Both the position numbers and the translations under genes were made by a program. The notes beneath the pieces are model-generated. The model was not told the origin of the DNA. It did no database searches and saw nothing but the letters and a program-made list of their open reading frames with translations. A stretch of 64,000 nucleotides of DNA, from contig NZ_WHJH01000005.1 in NCBI RefSeq assembly GCF_011682145.1, forward strand, positions 62,001-126,000, read 5' to 3'. Positions within the stretch are counted from its first letter, which is position 1. Each line of letters opens with the position of its first letter. This DNA is from Massilia mucilaginosa. Lineage in GTDB: Bacteria > Pseudomonadota > Gammaproteobacteria > Burkholderiales > Burkholderiaceae_D. Shown in pieces: positions 61,901 to 64,000 of this stretch.

Positions 61901-62716
61901 ATGGACAGCAGGCGCTTACGCGAGAGGGGCATCGGCCTGGTGGTGCCGGTGCTGGTGATCGGCCTCTGGCAGCTGGCGGCGCTGCGCGGGCTGGTCAATC
62001 CGCAGGTCTTGCCGTCGCCGCTGGCGGTGCTGCGCAAGTGGATCGAGTACCTGCTGCCGCTGCAGCCGTACGCGGACGGCAGCTGGCTGGCCTGGGCCTT
62101 TTCGGGCGAGCTGATGGTCGATGCGCTCACCAGCATGGTGCGGGTGCTGCTCGGCTTTGCCATCGGGGCCGGGCTGGCGCTGCCGCTCGGGCTGGCGATG
62201 GGCGCGAACGCGCGCGTGTACGCCTGGCTCAACCCGCTGGTGCAGCTGCTGCGCCCGATTCCGCCGATCGCCTACATTCCGCTGGCCATCCTGTGGTTCG
62301 GGCTGGGCAACCCGCCGGCCGTGTTCCTGATCGCGCTGGGGGCGTTCTTTCCGGTGCTGATCAATACCATCGCCGGGGTGCGCCAGGTCGACGCCATCTA
62401 CCTGCGCGCCGCGCGCAACCTGGGCGCCAGCGGCCACACCCTGTTCCTGCGCGTGATCCTGCCGGCCGCCGTGCCCTATATTCTGTCGGGCGTGCGGATC
62501 GGGATCGGCACCGCCTTCATCGTGGTGATCGTGTCCGAAATGATCGCGGTGAACAATGGCCTGGGTTTCCGCATCCTGGAAGCGCGCGAGTATTTTTGGT
62601 CCGACAAGATCATGGCCGGGATGATCAGCATCGGCATGCTGGGGCTGGCGATCGACGCCGGCATGGACCGCCTGAACAACTATCTGCTGCGCTGGCACCG
62701 CGGCCTGGAGAACTGA
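61901..62716 (+). CDS. ABC transporter permease (SsuC/TauC type)
   Basis: A 271-residue inner-membrane permease with about six spans, of the BPD_transp_1 (SsuC/TauC/NitT) group. The EAA-loop contact region is present in INTIAGVRQVDAIYLRAARN followed by LGASGHTLFLRVILPAAVPY. The start codon ATG 61901 follows the 14-bp repeat array by 34 nt. Next gene begins 1 nt past the stop. Works with the upstream binding protein and the downstream ATPase. Confidence 0.92.
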   Translation: MDSRRLRERGIGLVVPVLVIGLWQLAALRGLVNPQVLPSPLAVLRKWIEYLLPLQPYADGSWLAWAFSGELMVDALTSMVRVLLGFAIGAGLALPLGLAMGANARVYAWLNPLVQLLRPIPPIAYIPLAILWFGLGNPPAVFLIALGAFFPVLINTIAGVRQVDAIYLRAARNLGASGHTLFLRVILPAAVPYILSGVRIGIGTAFIVVIVSEMIAVNNGLGFRILEAREYFWSDKIMAGMISIGMLGLAIDAGMDRLNNYLLRWHRGLEN

Positions 62717-62717
62717 G

Positions 62718-63515
62718 ATGAGCGCAGCGCCGATCCATATCGAGGGCGTCGACAAGGTCTTCGGCAGCGCCGGGCGCGAGCTCGTCGCGCTGCGCGGCAT
62801 CAGCCTGACCATCCCGGCCGGGCAATTCACCTGCCTGCTGGGGCCGTCGGGCTGCGGCAAGTCGACCCTGCTCAACGCCGTGGCCGGGTTTGCGCCGCCC
62901 ACGCGCGGGTCGATCCGCACCGGCGCGCGCGAAGTGACCGGGCCGGGGCCGGAGCGCGGCATGGTGTTCCAGGAGTACGCGCTGTTCCCGTGGATGACGG
63001 TCGAGCAGAACATCGCCTTCGGCCTGCACATCAAGGGGCTTGGCAAGGCGGCCATCGCGGCGACCATCGGCGCGCTGCTCGAGACGCTGGCGCTGACCGA
63101 TTTTCGCCAGCGCTATCCGAAGGACCTGTCGGGCGGGATGCGCCAGCGCGTGGCCATTGCGCGCGTGCTGGCGCTGGACTCGCCGATCATGCTGATGGAC
63201 GAGCCGTTCGGCGCGCTCGACGCCCTGACGCGGCGCAATCTGCAGGACGAATTGCTGCGCATCTGGGCGGACACCGGCAAGACCATCCTGTTCGTCACGC
63301 ACAGCATCGAAGAAGCGATCTACCTGGCCGACCGGATCGTGGTGATGACCTACCGGCCCGGCACGGTCAAGCGCGATGTGGCGGTCGATCTGGCGCGCCC
63401 GCGCGACCCCTCCGCGCCCGCCTTCAATGCCCTCAAGCGCGAACTGGGCCTGCTGGTGATGGAGGAACAGCAGCGCCACCACAACGACGAGTTGCGCATG
63501 GCGGCCGGCGATTAG
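62718..63515 (+). CDS. ABC transporter ATP-binding protein (SsuB/TauB type)
   Basis: A 265-residue ATPase. Walker A LLGPSGCGKSTLLNAVAGF (near residue 43), Q-loop in MVFQEYALFPWMTVEQN, signature LSGGMRQRVAIARVLALD, Walker B IMLMDEPFGALDALTRRNLQ and switch His in LFVTHSIEEAIYLADRI. The closing segment VVMTYRPGTVKRDVAVDL is typical of nitrate/sulfonate importers. Last gene of the three-gene operon. Confidence 0.94.
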   Translation: MSAAPIHIEGVDKVFGSAGRELVALRGISLTIPAGQFTCLLGPSGCGKSTLLNAVAGFAPPTRGSIRTGAREVTGPGPERGMVFQEYALFPWMTVEQNIAFGLHIKGLGKAAIAATIGALLETLALTDFRQRYPKDLSGGMRQRVAIARVLALDSPIMLMDEPFGALDALTRRNLQDELLRIWADTGKTILFVTHSIEEAIYLADRIVVMTYRPGTVKRDVAVDLARPRDPSAPAFNALKRELGLLVMEEQQRHHNDELRMAAGD

Positions 63516-63582
63516 GATGGCGCGGGCGGGGCCGTCGGCACGCCGTCCCCGCCAGCACGCCCTGATAGTGTAAACTTGCAGC

Positions 63583-64000
63583 ATGCAGACTTACTTACTT
63601 ATCGCAGCGGCGCTGCTGTACGCGGTGTGCGCCCTTCTTCCCTCGCCCCGGGGTTCGCTCATTTCGGCCGTCACGGCCGGGGCCTGGCTGCTGCACGGCG
63701 CCGCCCTGTGGCTCGACATGATGGCGCCCGGCAGCGTGCGGATCGGCTTCGCGCTGATGATTTCGGCCGCGCTGTGGATCTCGGTGGCGGCCTACTGGAT
63801 CGAAAACCGCAATTTCGCGCTCGACGGCCTGCGCCGCCTGGTGATGCCGTGCGCCGCCGCCGCCGCGCTGCTGCCGGCCGTGTTCCCGGGCAGCGTGTTG
63901 CTGCTCGAAGGGCGCGCGCCGGCCTTCGGCTGGCATATCGCGGTCGCCATCCTGGCCTACAGCACCTTGACGATTGCCGCCTTCCACGCGGTCCTGATGG
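63583..64000 (+). CDS. YpjD/CcsA-like cytochrome c assembly family membrane protein (3' truncated)
   Basis: The first 139 residues of a polytopic membrane protein, cut by the window end. Start MQTYLLIAAALLYAVCALLP and the arrangement of spans with AFGWHIAVAILAYSTLTIAA match the HemX/CcsA (YpjD) family, whose members handle haem or assemble cytochrome c. In related bacteria the gene is commonly divergent from ffh. Gene lies 67 nt after the ABC ATPase; that gap has no terminator I can recognise. Confidence 0.8.
   Translation, partial: MQTYLLIAAALLYAVCALLPSPRGSLISAVTAGAWLLHGAALWLDMMAPGSVRIGFALMISAALWISVAAYWIENRNFALDGLRRLVMPCAAAAALLPAVFPGSVLLLEGRAPAFGWHIAVAILAYSTLTIAAFHAVLM

Overview
The window is a GC-rich bacterial chromosome segment. 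It is gene-dense, with runs of short-spaced or 4-nt-overlapping genes. Gene content (phenylacetate pathway, DUF1841, ffh, rppH-proS-transglycosylase, HscC with its J-protein, parE/parC) and the CCGGGGTCAGA-type dispersed palindromes fit a betaproteobacterium. My best guess is Oxalobacteraceae (Massilia/Duganella/Janthinobacterium-like). This is inference from gene content, not a database match. I see no rRNA, tRNA, CRISPR array, prophage or recognisable IS element.

Layout. 1-7.7 kb: the downstream half of a phenylacetate catabolic operon (paaG fragment, paaH, paaI, paaK, thiolase, paaY, paaZ). 7.8-11.4 kb: a DUF1800 lipoprotein and DUF1501 Tat-exported protein pair, the former with a very long Pro-Thr repeat linker. 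11.6-15.2 kb: M24 peptidase with TRAP DctM/DctQ permeases but no binding protein. 15.3-17.3 kb: argH and a GNAT. 17.4-21.4 kb: a probable cyanophycin-use locus, with a secreted cyanophycinase divergent from an AstE-like zinc hydrolase and a YfcC/DcuC-type carrier. 21.4-25.2 kb: an acyltransferase-like membrane protein, a TonB-dependent receptor and a Fur/Zur-family regulator, with a well-formed promoter/operator before the receptor. 25.3-27.6 kb: M64 peptidase and a Lys/Ala-rich secreted protein.

27.7-35.0 kb: parE and parC separated by an hscC/J-protein pair, with strong inverted repeats after parE. 35.2-39.5 kb: a degenerate receiver protein, a C26 amidotransferase, YbdK-like ligase and a cation/proton antiporter. 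39.6-42.2 kb: a MoxR-GNAT-VWA operon. 42.4-47.4 kb: two small cytochromes c, a SulP transporter with a membrane AraC regulator, and a secreted amidohydrolase. 47.4-52.7 kb: DUF1841, a double retropepsin-like protein, rppH, proS and a lytic transglycosylase. 52.7-53.4 kb: a small cassette bounded by two direct and two inverted palindromic repeats around one short gene. 53.5-56.9 kb: two tandem alkaline phosphatases and an H1-like-tailed SWIB protein. 57.2-64 kb: ffh, an NHL-type lipoprotein, a NitT/TauT-type ABC transporter with a 14-bp tandem repeat inside the operon, and the start of a ypjD/ccsA-like gene.

The most worthwhile leads are the cyanophycin locus, the repeat-bounded small-gene cassette, the twin-motif cytoplasmic tail on the TRAP permease, the double operator before the TonB receptor, and the repeats flanking or inside the hscC/J-protein insertion between parE and parC. 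Start codons were moved inward from the longest frame wherever a ribosome-binding site, signal peptide or family length argued for it; the reasons are given in each entry.
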